DNA of 64,000 nt. Origin: Sulfuricella sp. (GTDB taxonomy: Bacteria; Pseudomonadota; Gammaproteobacteria; Burkholderiales; Sulfuricellaceae). Position numbers and translations under genes: made by a program. The stretch is taken from assembly GCA_028713975.1 (NCBI GenBank), contig JAQTNE010000009.1, forward strand, positions 49,759-113,758. Reading direction: 5' to 3'. Numbering within the stretch: the first letter of the stretch is position 1; every line of letters starts with the position of its first letter. Below are positions 1-7,954 of this stretch, piece after piece. The notes below the pieces were generated by a model that searched no databases, was not told where the DNA came from, and was given only the letters and a program-made list of their open reading frames with translations.

Positions 1-90
1 ATTTATCCCGAGCTTTGATTTGTACTCTGAATCGAGGTTCGCGGCCTTCTGCCGGATTTTTGTTCGGTGTCAAAGAGTTATAGTAGTAGA
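1..90 (+). promoter_or_regulatory. CRISPR leader (partial)
   Basis: This is the stretch directly before the first repeat. The degenerate repeat lies at the opposite end of the array, and the ATTGAAAC handle reads out on the + strand, so this side should be the leader, carrying the array promoter and the integration site. It is moderately AT-rich with no ORF of note. The start of the leader and any cas genes lie outside the window. Confidence 0.6.
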
Positions 91-1353
91 GTAGCGCCCG
101 CCCTTCGGGGTGGGCGAGGATTGAAACATCGGAGCGATCTGGTCGAAGTGCCCAGCCTGCGGGTAGCGCCCGCCCTTCGGGGTGGGCGAGGATTGAAACA
201 AGCCCACAAGTTGTAACCACAAGCACTTCGGTTGCAGCCGGGTAGCGCCCGCCCTTCGGGGTGGGCGAGGATTGAAACCAAACTGGATCGTGCGGCACTG
301 GCTTTGTATTGCCGTAGCGCCCGCCCTTCGGGGTGGGCGAGGATTGAAACTTCAAGAAGTCGGCATCAGCCCGCTTGTTCGATCCGTAGCGCCCGCCCTT
401 CGGGGTGGGCGAGGATTGAAACCATGCTGCGGGGGAGCTTGAAGCACAAGGATCGGGTAGCGCCCGCCCTTCGGGGTGGGCGAGGATTGAAACTGGTCAG
501 TCCACTGGTGCTTGGTGCCGGACACAAGTAGCGCCCGCCCTTCGGGGTGGGCGAGGATTGAAACCAATTTGTCCAGTTTTACGTCCATTTCCGTTTTCGT
601 AGCGCCCGCCCTTCGGGGTGGGCGAGGATTGAAACTCAATTCGGGCGAAGTGCCGCCAGCGCTCGGGCCAGTAGCGCCCGCCCTTCGGGGTGGGCGAGGA
701 TTGAAACCCACTCAATGCGTAGGTGTTGCCCTCAGTATCTTGGTAGCGCCCGCCCTTCGGGGTGGGCGAGGATTGAAACTAGCGTTATACGCTCGGGTCC
801 CACGTCATCCCTCGTAGCGCCCGCCCTTCGGGGTGGGCGAGGATTGAAACATGACGTTAATGGTATCCGTCGCCACATTGATCGCAGTAGCGCCCGCCCT
901 TCGGGGTGGGCGAGGATTGAAACCGGGGATTACTTCAACCGTAGCGCCGATCGCCCCGTAGCGCCCGCCCTTCGGGGTGGGCGAGGATTGAAACTTGCAT
1001 CCGTGAGCTGGCGGGCGACCTGTGCCAAGTAGCGCCCGCCCTTCGGGGTGGGCGAGGATTGAAACGTGTTTCCGGTGGTGCCGCCGCCAACCCCTTGCGG
1101 TAGCGCCCGCCCTTCGGGGTGGGCGAGGATTGAAACTGTTCCGCCTGTCGGTGCCGTGTTTCCGCTCGAGGTAGCGCCCGCCCTTCGGGGTGGGCGAGGA
1201 TTGAAACATCAAGGTTGCCGTGCAGAGCATGACTGTCTGGTTGGTAGCGCCCGCCCTTCGGGGTGGGCGAGGATTGAAACAGGAAATCATCGACCGTGCC
1301 GGCCTTCATCGCCTGGGTAGCGCCCGCCCTTCGGGGCGGGCGAGAATTGAAAC
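91..1353 (+). CRISPR. CRISPR array, 18 repeats of 37 bp and 17 spacers
   Basis: Eighteen 37-bp repeats begin GTAGCGCCCGCC and end GAGGATTGAAAC. They start at 91, 163, 242, 314, 386, 457, 528, 599, 671, 743, 814, 887, 958, 1029, 1100, 1171, 1244 and 1317. Spacers are 34-36 bp except spacer 2 (200-241), which is 42 bp. Repeat positions 5-13 and 18-26 form a 9-bp stem (one G-U pair) closed by a UUCG loop. The last repeat has two changes, T21C and G29A, marking it as leader-distal; T21C turns the G-U pair into G-C. The ATTGAAAC end is the 5' handle typical of several type I and III systems. The subtype cannot be set without cas genes. All spacers look different. Confidence 0.99.
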
Positions 1354-1358
1354 TGAGA

Positions 1359-1364
1359 TATAAT
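1359..1364 (+). promoter_or_regulatory. TATAAT -10 box directly before tsaB
   Basis: A perfect TATAAT lies 6 bp before the tsaB ATG and 5 bp after the last CRISPR repeat. No Shine-Dalgarno sequence separates it from the ATG, and initiation 6-7 bp downstream would fall on or next to the start codon. A matching -35 would have to lie inside the last repeat, where no TTGACA-like hexamer is seen. Read-through from the array is an alternative source of transcription. Confidence 0.45.
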
Positions 1365-1370
1365 GTTTTC

Positions 1371-2042
1371 ATGAAAATCCTCGCTCTCGACACTTCTACC
1401 GAGCTTTGTTCCGTCGCCTTGTGGCTCGACGGCGGGACTCTTGTGCGCGAGGAGTTGGCGGGGCAGCGGCATTCCGAACTGGTGTTGCCGATGGTTCATG
1501 AACTGCTTGCCGAGGCCGGGCTGGAACTGAATGCGCTGGACGGCATTGCCTTTGGTGAGGGGCCGGGTTCTTTCACCGGCTTGCGCATTGGCTGCGGCGT
1601 GGCGCAAGGCTTGGCGTTCGGCGCGGGTCTGCCGGTGGCGGGCGTATGCACTTTGCTGGCAATGGCAGAGGCGTCGGGTGCAGGCCGCGTGATCGCTTGT
1701 CTGGATGCGCGCATGGGCGAGGTTTATCACGGCGTGTATGAGAAGGTTGAAGGTGGATGGCAAGCCTTGAGCGCACCCGGTTTGGGTGCGCCGCAGGATG
1801 CACCGGAGGTGGCAGGTGCGGGCTGGGTCGGATGCGGCAACGGCTTTGCAGCGCATGGCGAGGTTCTGGTTGGACGCTATGCCGGGCAGCTTGCTGAAGT
1901 CATGCCGGAGATTTTCCCCCATGCGGCGGAAATTGCCTTGTTGGGCGCAGAGCGTTTCAGAACCGGTCTCGGTATGGATGCGGCTGAAGCGGCACCGCTG
2001 TATATTCGTAACAAAGTCGCCTTGAAAACGAGTGAGCGATGA
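1371..2042 (+). CDS. tsaB: tRNA t6A37 threonylcarbamoyltransferase complex subunit TsaB
   Basis: This 223-aa protein matches TsaB, the inactive ASKHA-fold paralogue that dimerises with TsaD and is needed to make N6-threonylcarbamoyladenosine at A37 of ANN-decoding tRNAs in the cytoplasm. The N-terminus MKILALDTSTE and the motif GPGSFTGLRIG (about residues 64-74) are diagnostic. Length is close to the 231 aa of E. coli. I chose the ATG at 1371; a longer frame back to 1296 runs through the last CRISPR repeat and is spurious. The stop overlaps the ATG of rimI (ATGA at 2039-2042), so the two are probably translationally coupled. TrmO, encoded at 43445, methylates the t6A that this complex makes. 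Confidence 0.96.
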   Translation: MKILALDTSTELCSVALWLDGGTLVREELAGQRHSELVLPMVHELLAEAGLELNALDGIAFGEGPGSFTGLRIGCGVAQGLAFGAGLPVAGVCTLLAMAEASGAGRVIACLDARMGEVYHGVYEKVEGGWQALSAPGLGAPQDAPEVAGAGWVGCGNGFAAHGEVLVGRYAGQLAEVMPEIFPHAAEIALLGAERFRTGLGMDAAEAAPLYIRNKVALKTSER

Positions 2043-2500
2043 ACGCCCGGTTGCAGGATGTCGCTACTTTTCGCCCGATGTGTCTGGTGGATGTCGAGGC
2101 GGTAAGCGCAATCGAATGCGAGATTTATCCTTTCCCCTGGACCAATGGAAACTTCCGCGACTCGCTTAATGCCGGATACAGTGTCTGGGTGTGCGAATTC
2201 GACGGCACTGTGATCGGTTATAGCGTGATGATGATGGCGGCAGATGAGGCGCACCTGTTGAATCTCGGCATCGCACGCGATTGGCAGGGCAGGGGGCTGG
2301 GGCGCCGGTTCCTGAATCATCTCATCGACCTGGCGCGCGGCTATCATGCCGGAGTTTTGCTGCTGGAAGTGCGCCCTTCCAATATAGCGGCGCGCCGGCT
2401 TTACGCGACTAACGGATTCCGCGAGATCGCGGTGCGCAGAAAATATTATCCTGCCGAAAGTGGGCGGGAAGATGCGTTGTTGCTGGAGCTGGTATTGTGA
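2039..2500 (+). CDS. rimI: Ribosomal protein S18 alanine N-acetyltransferase RimI
   Basis: This 153-aa protein is a single GNAT domain. RimI acetylates the N-terminal alanine of ribosomal protein S18 using acetyl-CoA. The N-terminal block with PFPW (about residues 31-34) and the acetyl-CoA loop QGRGLG (about 83-88) fit RimI, as does the C-terminal NGFREIAVRRKYY segment. It sits between tsaB and a uracil-DNA glycosylase with 4-bp overlaps on both sides, an order common in proteobacteria. Another GNAT specificity is possible, but family and context agree. Confidence 0.93.
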   Translation: MNARLQDVATFRPMCLVDVEAVSAIECEIYPFPWTNGNFRDSLNAGYSVWVCEFDGTVIGYSVMMMAADEAHLLNLGIARDWQGRGLGRRFLNHLIDLARGYHAGVLLLEVRPSNIAARRLYATNGFREIAVRRKYYPAESGREDALLLELVL

Positions 2501-3180
2501 CGGCTCGGCGCGAACTCTATCTTCAGGAAATGGGTCTGGGCCCGGTGTGGCGGCTCAAGCCGGTAGCGGCAGAGCCGCCACTTCCGGCTGACATTCAGTC
2601 CATGGAGGGTGCCGAGCTCGAAGCGGTGGTGGCAAACTGCACCGCTTGTGGCTTGCACAAGACCCGTACTCAAACGGTATTCGGTGTGGGCGACACACAG
2701 GCCGACTGGCTGTTCGTCGGCGAAGCGCCGGGCGCGGAAGAGGATGCGCAGGGCGAACCTTTCGTCGGGCAGGCCGGCAAACTTCTCGACAACATGCTGA
2801 AAAGCATCGGGCTGAAGCGGGGCGACAACGTGTATATCGCCAACGTGTTGAAATGCCGTCCGCCCGATAACCGCAGCCCGCTGCCGGAAGAGGTGACGAA
2901 GTGCATGCCTTATCTCAAGCGCCAGATTGAATTGATCCAGCCGAAGCTGATCGTCGGCTTAGGGAAATTTGCGGTTCAGACCCTGCTCGGCCAGGGCGAT
3001 GTGACAATCGCCAGCTTGCGCGGCAAGGTGCACGCCTATCAAGGCATCCCGCTGATCGTGACCTATCACCCGGCTTATTTGTTGCGCACCCTGCAAGACA
3101 AGGCCAAGGCATGGGAGGATTTGTGCCTGGCGCGTGAAACCATGCAGGGCTTGATTTCTGGCGAATCGGCTATCATATAG
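2497..3180 (+). CDS. Family 4 uracil-DNA glycosylase (Fe-S type)
   Basis: The 227-aa product resembles the family 4 (UDGa) uracil-DNA glycosylases, which remove uracil from DNA at the start of base excision repair. The active-site motif GEAPGAEED is at about residues 75-83. Four cysteines in two pairs, NCTAC near residue 50 and KCRPP/KCMPY near 120-135, fit the 4Fe-4S ligands. A C-terminal YHPAYLLR motif is the second signature. The start is GTG at 2497, overlapping the rimI stop (GTGA). The tsaB-rimI-udg arrangement looks like one operon. Confidence 0.92.
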   Translation: MTARRELYLQEMGLGPVWRLKPVAAEPPLPADIQSMEGAELEAVVANCTACGLHKTRTQTVFGVGDTQADWLFVGEAPGAEEDAQGEPFVGQAGKLLDNMLKSIGLKRGDNVYIANVLKCRPPDNRSPLPEEVTKCMPYLKRQIELIQPKLIVGLGKFAVQTLLGQGDVTIASLRGKVHAYQGIPLIVTYHPAYLLRTLQDKAKAWEDLCLARETMQGLISGESAII

Positions 3181-3207
3181 ATGGCGTTGTTAATTCAGGA
3201 GGTTATT

Positions 3208-3813
3208 ATGCGAAACTGGTTGCTGCCCATCATGTTGCTGCTTTCCCTGTCCTTGAGCGGTTGCGGCTACAACACGTTGCAATCCACCGACGAGCAGATC
3301 AAGGCGAGCTGGTCCGAGGTGCTCAACCAGTACCAGCGCCGCGCCGATCTGGTGCCCAACCTGGTGAACGTGGTCAAGGGCTATGCCGCGCACGAGAAAG
3401 ATGTGCTGACCCAAGTGACCGAGGCGCGCGCCAGGGTCGGTTCGATACAGGCCACGCCGGAGTTGATCAACGACGAGCAGGCCTTCGCCAAATTCCAGCA
3501 GGCGCAGGCCCAGATGAGCAGCGCACTTTCCCGTTTGCTGGCGGTGTCGGAAAGTTATCCGCAGCTCAAGGCCGACGGCGTGTTCCGCGACTTGCAGGCG
3601 CAGCTTGAAGGCACCGAAAACCGCATTACCGTGGCGCGCAACCGTTACATCAAGGCGGTGCAGGAATATAACGTCACGGTGCGTTCCTTCCCCGGCAATC
3701 TCACCGCGATGATGTTCGGCTACAAAACCAAGCCGAATTTCAGCGTGGAAAACGAGAAGGAAATTTCCACCGCGCCCAAGGTGGACTTTGGTGCGGCGCC
3801 CGCCGCCAGGTAA
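3208..3813 (+). CDS. LemA family lipoprotein
   Basis: This 201-aa protein begins with a lipoprotein signal (about 20 residues ending LSLSGC, lipobox Cys near residue 20), followed by the helical LemA domain with RRADLVPNLVNVVKGYA. LemA proteins are small helical-bundle membrane proteins of unclear function. I chose ATG 3208 because a strong AGGAGGT lies at 3197-3203; an in-frame ATG at 3181 would hide the signal peptide. The TPM-domain gene starts directly after the stop codon, so the two are probably coupled. LemA and TPM genes are regular neighbours. Confidence 0.93.
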   Translation: MRNWLLPIMLLLSLSLSGCGYNTLQSTDEQIKASWSEVLNQYQRRADLVPNLVNVVKGYAAHEKDVLTQVTEARARVGSIQATPELINDEQAFAKFQQAQAQMSSALSRLLAVSESYPQLKADGVFRDLQAQLEGTENRITVARNRYIKAVQEYNVTVRSFPGNLTAMMFGYKTKPNFSVENEKEISTAPKVDFGAAPAAR

Positions 3814-4647
3814 ATGCGCTCTGTCTGGCTGAGTCTCGCCCTGTGGCTGCTGCTCGCCCCATGGGCGACCGCAGAGGTGGCGGTGCCGCCGCTCAAGGCA
3901 CGCGTCACCGACCTGACCGCAACGCTCCAGCCGGCCCAGCAGGCGGCGCTGGAGCAAACCCTGCAAGCCTTTGAAGAGCACAAGGGCAGCCAGATCGCCG
4001 TTCTGATCGTTCCCACCACCCAGCCTGAAACCATCGAGCAATACGCCATCCGTGTCGTCGAATCCTGGAAGCTCGGGCGCAAGGGTGTGGACGATGGCGT
4101 GCTGCTTTTAGTTGCCAGGAACGATCACAAACTGCGCATTGAGGTCGGCTACGGACTTGAAGGCGCTCTCCCCGATGCGGTGGCGAAGCGCATCGTCAGC
4201 GAAGTCATCTCGCCCCGTTTCAAGGCGGGGGATTACTACGGCGGCATCAGCGTCGGAGTCGAGCGCATTATCAAGGTGATCGAGGGCGAGCCGTTGCCGC
4301 AGAGAAAATCATCCGGATCGAGCGGCAAGCCGTTATTCAGCGGCGACTGGCTGGGGTTTGCTTTTGTGGTTGTGGTCGTCATCGGCGGCATAATGCGCGC
4401 CCTGTTCGGCCAGTTTGTCGGCGGCCTGGTCGCGGGATCGGTTGCCGCAGTGATCGCCTGGCTGTTGTTCGCTTCGGCAATGGTCGCTCTGGGTGCCGGG
4501 CTGCTCGTGTTTCTATTTACCCTGTTTGGCCGTGGCGGGATCGGCGGATGGAGCAGCGGAGGCGGCGGCTGGTCGGGCGGAGGGGGCGGGGGATTCAGCG
4601 GCGGTGGCGGTGGTTTTGGCGGCGGCGGCGCTTCGGGGAATTGGTAG
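3814..4647 (+). CDS. TPM-domain membrane protein with Gly-rich tail (YgcG-like)
   Basis: The 277-aa protein has an N-terminal signal peptide (cleavage after about residue 20, ATA-EV), a TPM domain at about 28-165 (GSQIAVLIVPTTQPETIEQY, then KGVDDGVLLLVARNDHKLRIE), two hydrophobic segments around 180-245 and a C-terminal tail of glycine/serine repeats. TPM domains are thought to face the periplasm; some act in photosystem II repair in plants, but the bacterial role is unknown. It begins immediately after the LemA stop codon and is followed 5 bp later by a second TPM gene. Confidence 0.92.
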   Translation: MRSVWLSLALWLLLAPWATAEVAVPPLKARVTDLTATLQPAQQAALEQTLQAFEEHKGSQIAVLIVPTTQPETIEQYAIRVVESWKLGRKGVDDGVLLLVARNDHKLRIEVGYGLEGALPDAVAKRIVSEVISPRFKAGDYYGGISVGVERIIKVIEGEPLPQRKSSGSSGKPLFSGDWLGFAFVVVVVIGGIMRALFGQFVGGLVAGSVAAVIAWLLFASAMVALGAGLLVFLFTLFGRGGIGGWSSGGGGWSGGGGGGFSGGGGGFGGGGASGNW

Positions 4648-4651
4648 GGAG

Positions 4652-5149
4652 ATGAAGATCAAACGCATAATCCGGCATTTTTTGACCTTTCCCTGGCAGG
4701 CAAGGCAGGCCTTCCCACAGCGCGCGATGCGCGCCATCGAGACGGCGATCAGGGAGTCCGAAACGACTCACTATGGCGAAATCCGCTTTGCCGTGGAAGC
4801 TGCGCTGGATGTGCGTTCTCTGCTCGAAGGAAAAAGCGCGCACGCACGCGCTATCGAGGTTTTTTCACGTCTGCGGGTGTGGGATACCGAGCGCAACAAT
4901 GGCGTGCTGATTTATCTGCTGCTGGCCGACCGGCGGGTGGAAATTGTTGCCGACCGCGGTGTTCATCGGGATGTCGGGGCGCAGGGATGGGAAGAAACAT
5001 GCCGCGAGATGGAGCAGCAATTTCGGCTCGGATGCTTCGAGCAGGGCGTGGTTACCGGCATACGGGCGGTTGCCCGTCACCTGGTTCGGCATTATCCGGC
5101 CAGTGGGGAGAACGAGAATGAATTGCCGGATAAGCCGCTAATCCTCTGA
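4652..5149 (+). CDS. TPM-domain protein, second copy
   Basis: This 165-aa protein has a TPM domain without a signal peptide or obvious membrane segment. Motifs are ESETTHYGEIRFAVE near residues 30-44 and NNGVLIYLLLADRRVEIVADRG near 80-100. I chose ATG 4652, preceded by TAGGGAG; a frame open from 4493 only shadows the previous gene. It is the third gene of the LemA-TPM-TPM operon, and the pairing of one exported and one apparently cytoplasmic TPM protein recurs in proteobacteria. Its end overlaps the convergent lplT by 12 bp. Function is unknown. Confidence 0.88.
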   Translation: MKIKRIIRHFLTFPWQARQAFPQRAMRAIETAIRESETTHYGEIRFAVEAALDVRSLLEGKSAHARAIEVFSRLRVWDTERNNGVLIYLLLADRRVEIVADRGVHRDVGAQGWEETCREMEQQFRLGCFEQGVVTGIRAVARHLVRHYPASGENENELPDKPLIL

Positions 5150-6409
5150 ATGTCGGCTGTCGTCCAGCAGGCTGACATCGTCGAACTGGCGCTGATTTTC
5201 TTCGTGGCGTCTCTTCACCAGATACATCGTTCCGCTCAAGAATAGCCCGAACAGCGCAATGATCGTGTAGATATGAAAATCCAGATGAATCAGCAGCGCA
5301 TACAGGCCGGTCATGACGAGGATGGAAAGGTTCTCGTTGAAATTCTGAAGCGCAATCGAGTGGCCGGCGCCCATCAGGATATGGCCGCGATGCTGGAGCA
5401 GGGCGTTCATCGGCACAACGAAAAAGCCTGACAACGCGCCGACGAGAACCAGGAGCGGCACGGCGATCCACAGCGTGTGCACGAAATTCATGGCGATAAC
5501 GATCAGTCCCATGACGATGCCAAGCGGAATCACCCGCACCGATTTGCGCAGTGTGATCATTTTTGCCGCCAGCACCGCGCCTATCGCGACGCCTACGGCC
5601 ACCACGCCTTGCAGCATACTGCTCTTGGATAACCCCATGTTCAGCGCCGCGTCGGCCCATTTGATGACGATGAATTGCAGGGTCGCACCTGCACCCCAGA
5701 ACAATGTGGTGACCGCGAGGGATACCTGTCCGAGCTTGTCGCGCCAGAGTAGTCCCAGGCAGTGGTTGAAATCGTGGATCAGGTAAAGCGGATTTCTTTT
5801 CAGAATCCGGTGATCGACGCCGGTATCCGGAATATACAGATTGAAGAGTGCGGCAATCAGATAGATGCCGCCGATGATGCCGATGCTCATTTCCGGGATC
5901 GTGTCGATGCCGGTGTCGATTAATGGGAAATCGAAGCTCAGCAAGGCATGGGCGACATCCGGCTTGAGCAGCAACCCGCCCACCACCGTGCCGAGAATGA
6001 TCGCCACCACCGTCAACCCCTCGATCCAGCCGTTGGCAACCACCAGCAGCCGGTGCGGCAGCAGTTCCGTGAGAATGCCGTACTTGGCGGGAGAGTAGGC
6101 GGCGGCGCCAAGGCCGACAACGGCATAGGCTGCCAGCGGATGTACGCCGAAGAACATCATCAGGCAGCCGATGATCTTTATTCCGTTGCTGATCAGCATG
6201 ACCTTGCCCTTGGGCATCGAGTCGGCGAAGGCGCCGACAAAAGCTGCAAGGAGGACATAGGAAAGGGTGAAAAACAGCTTGAGCAGCGGCTCGTATTCCT
6301 GCGGGGCATGCATGTCGCGCAGGGCGAAAATGGCAATGATCAGCAGGGCATTGTCAGCCAGCGCGGAGAAAAACTGGGCTGCAAGAATAGTATAAAAACC
6401 GCGCTTCAT
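5138..6409 (-). CDS. lplT: Lysophospholipid transporter LplT (MFS)
   Basis: A 423-aa inner membrane protein of about 12 hydrophobic segments. The N-terminus MKRGFYTILAAQFFSALADN and GAAAYSPAKYGILTELLP are characteristic of LplT, which flips lysophospholipids to the cytoplasmic face for re-acylation. In E. coli lplT is next to the acyltransferase gene aas; no acyltransferase is seen here. It converges on the TPM operon with a 12-bp overlap and diverges from the LysR gene at 6590 across 180 bp. No strong ribosome binding site precedes the start. Confidence 0.9.
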   Translation of the reverse strand: MKRGFYTILAAQFFSALADNALLIIAIFALRDMHAPQEYEPLLKLFFTLSYVLLAAFVGAFADSMPKGKVMLISNGIKIIGCLMMFFGVHPLAAYAVVGLGAAAYSPAKYGILTELLPHRLLVVANGWIEGLTVVAIILGTVVGGLLLKPDVAHALLSFDFPLIDTGIDTIPEMSIGIIGGIYLIAALFNLYIPDTGVDHRILKRNPLYLIHDFNHCLGLLWRDKLGQVSLAVTTLFWGAGATLQFIVIKWADAALNMGLSKSSMLQGVVAVGVAIGAVLAAKMITLRKSVRVIPLGIVMGLIVIAMNFVHTLWIAVPLLVLVGALSGFFVVPMNALLQHRGHILMGAGHSIALQNFNENLSILVMTGLYALLIHLDFHIYTIIALFGLFLSGTMYLVKRRHEENQRQFDDVSLLDDSRHSED

Positions 6410-6589
6410 CTGCTTTTCAGGGGGAGATCCATTCTGGTTTGTCGGACATTTTCAGAGCGAATGTCAGGAAACTTTATACCATGAAACCCGAAGGGGTGCC
6501 ATGCGTCCAACCAAGGTGGAGCTGGCCTATCTTTGTGTGTTAATTTGTGATTGAATAATAGACTTGTTAAATTTTGTACACGATTCCCT

Positions 6590-7480
6590 ATGGCAGATCG
6601 CCGACTCCAGGTTTTTTACACCGTTGCCAAGCAGTTGAGCTTCACCAAGGCAGCGGAAATTCTTTTTATGACCCAGCCGGCAGTGACATTCCAGGTCAAG
6701 CAACTGGAAGAGCATTTCAATACCCGTCTGTTCGAGCGCAGCCACAGCAAGATCGCACTTACGGCCGCCGGGCGGCTGGCGATGGATTACGCCGAACGCA
6801 TCCTGAACCTGACTGCGGAAATGGAAACGCGCCTTACGGAAATGACCGGTGAGGTCGGCGGCACGCTGCTGATCGGCGCCAGCACCACCATCGCGGAATA
6901 CATGCTGCCGCGCATGCTGGGAGATTTCAAGGCGCGCTACCCGCAGGTTCAGACGCGGCTTACCGTGGCTAACTCGGAAACGATTGAGTCCAGGGTGGCC
7001 GACCATACCTTGGACATCGGGCTGATCGAAGCGCCGTCCCACCATCCCAGCCTGAAATCCGAAGTGTGCGGCGAAGATGAGCTGGTGATGATCTGTGCGC
7101 CGCAACACGCCTTTGCCAAACTGCCATCGGTTTCAGCCGAAAAGCTTGCCGTGCAACCTTATATCAGCCGCGAGGCAGGTTCAGGGACGCGTGAGGTGGT
7201 GGACGATTTTTTCCGGCGCGCGGGTGTTTCGCCGGATGACCTGAATATTGCCATGGAACTGGGCAGCCCGGAGGCAATCAAGGGCGCGGCGGAAGCCGGG
7301 CTGGGTATTGCGATTGTCTCGCGTGTCACCATCCTCAAGGAAATCAAACTGGGCGATCTTGTCGCCGTGCCACTGGAGCCTCGCTTGATCCGGCCATTGT
7401 CAGTGGTTTACGGCACGGAAAAATTTCGCTCCAAACTGTTGCAGTCCTTTCTGGACTTTACAACCGAAGCGCTCAAATAA
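6590..7480 (+). CDS. LysR-family transcriptional regulator
   Basis: The 296-aa protein has an N-terminal winged helix (LQVFYTVAKQLSFTKAAE, then TQPAVTFQVKQLEEHFNTRLFER) and a type 2 periplasmic-binding-protein effector domain from about residue 90. The HTH and domain order are standard for the family. The effector is unknown; the protein resembles CbbR/CysL-type regulators of carbon and sulfur metabolism but lacks a decisive marker. I chose ATG 6590; an upstream ATG at 6551 would add 13 residues before the HTH. It may autoregulate through the 180-bp divergent region shared with lplT. A small gene follows 9 bp after the stop. Confidence 0.9.
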   Translation: MADRRLQVFYTVAKQLSFTKAAEILFMTQPAVTFQVKQLEEHFNTRLFERSHSKIALTAAGRLAMDYAERILNLTAEMETRLTEMTGEVGGTLLIGASTTIAEYMLPRMLGDFKARYPQVQTRLTVANSETIESRVADHTLDIGLIEAPSHHPSLKSEVCGEDELVMICAPQHAFAKLPSVSAEKLAVQPYISREAGSGTREVVDDFFRRAGVSPDDLNIAMELGSPEAIKGAAEAGLGIAIVSRVTILKEIKLGDLVAVPLEPRLIRPLSVVYGTEKFRSKLLQSFLDFTTEALK

Positions 7481-7489
7481 GCTCCGGCC

Positions 7490-7852
7490 ATGAAGCGGGA
7501 AGAGAAAAAGCTGCTGCGTCTGTTCGACGCGCTTACCGCCGAGCAGCGGGATACCGTCATCGCCTTTGTTGAATTCCTGGTCGCTCGCAACCCGGCTGCC
7601 AGCACCACTGAAATGCAGGAACCATCGTCGATCTTGCGTCCCGCCGAGGAGCCGGTCGTCAAGGCCATCAAGCGTCTGCGAGAAACCTACCCGATGCTGA
7701 ACCCCGACAAGCTGTTGCACGAAACCTCGGGGCTGATGATGAAGCACGTGATGAACGGCAAGCCAGCCGCCGAGGTGATCGACGAGCTGGAAGCGCTTTT
7801 TGCCAAGCACTATCAGGTGTACAAAGAGGGCTTTCAGGAAACGCCAGAATAA
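7490..7852 (+). CDS. Conserved hypothetical protein downstream of LysR
   Basis: A 120-aa soluble, charged, largely helical protein with no signal peptide, membrane segment or cysteine. The N-terminal part (KKLLRLFDALTAEQRDTVIA) and C-terminal part (VIDELEALFAKHYQVY) read as amphipathic helices joined by a Pro/Glu-rich linker at about 40-56. I do not recognise the family. It starts 9 bp after the LysR stop without a clear ribosome binding site, which suggests translational coupling and perhaps a shared role. The codon use matches its neighbours. Confidence 0.75.
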   Translation: MKREEKKLLRLFDALTAEQRDTVIAFVEFLVARNPAASTTEMQEPSSILRPAEEPVVKAIKRLRETYPMLNPDKLLHETSGLMMKHVMNGKPAAEVIDELEALFAKHYQVYKEGFQETPE

Positions 7853-7889
7853 CGTTTTCTCTCCTTGTTTTCCGCTTAAACAAAGAGAT

Positions 7890-7912
7890 TCCCCCCTTTT
7901 TCAAAGGGGGAA
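7890..7912. terminator. C5/G5 hairpin between convergent genes
   Basis: The segment CCCCCTTTTTCAAAGGGGG forms a stem between the convergent gene ending at 7852 and the phoH gene ending at 7955. It can terminate either strand weakly, and it also resembles the C5T5/A3G5 palindromes dispersed through many proteobacterial genomes. Confidence 0.5.
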
Positions 7913-7954
7913 GTGGTCGGCGAATGTCTGCCAAACCTTTAACTTGACCACTTG

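Noticed and set aside
941-950. Partial repeat (GTAGCGCC) inside spacer 12
   Set aside because: Only 8 bp match and the flanking spacer has normal length; chance is sufficient.
78-1393. Many overlapping reading frames with repeated RPSGWARIET or NPRPPRRAGAT units
   Set aside because: They are translations of the CRISPR repeats in different frames and have no initiation signals.
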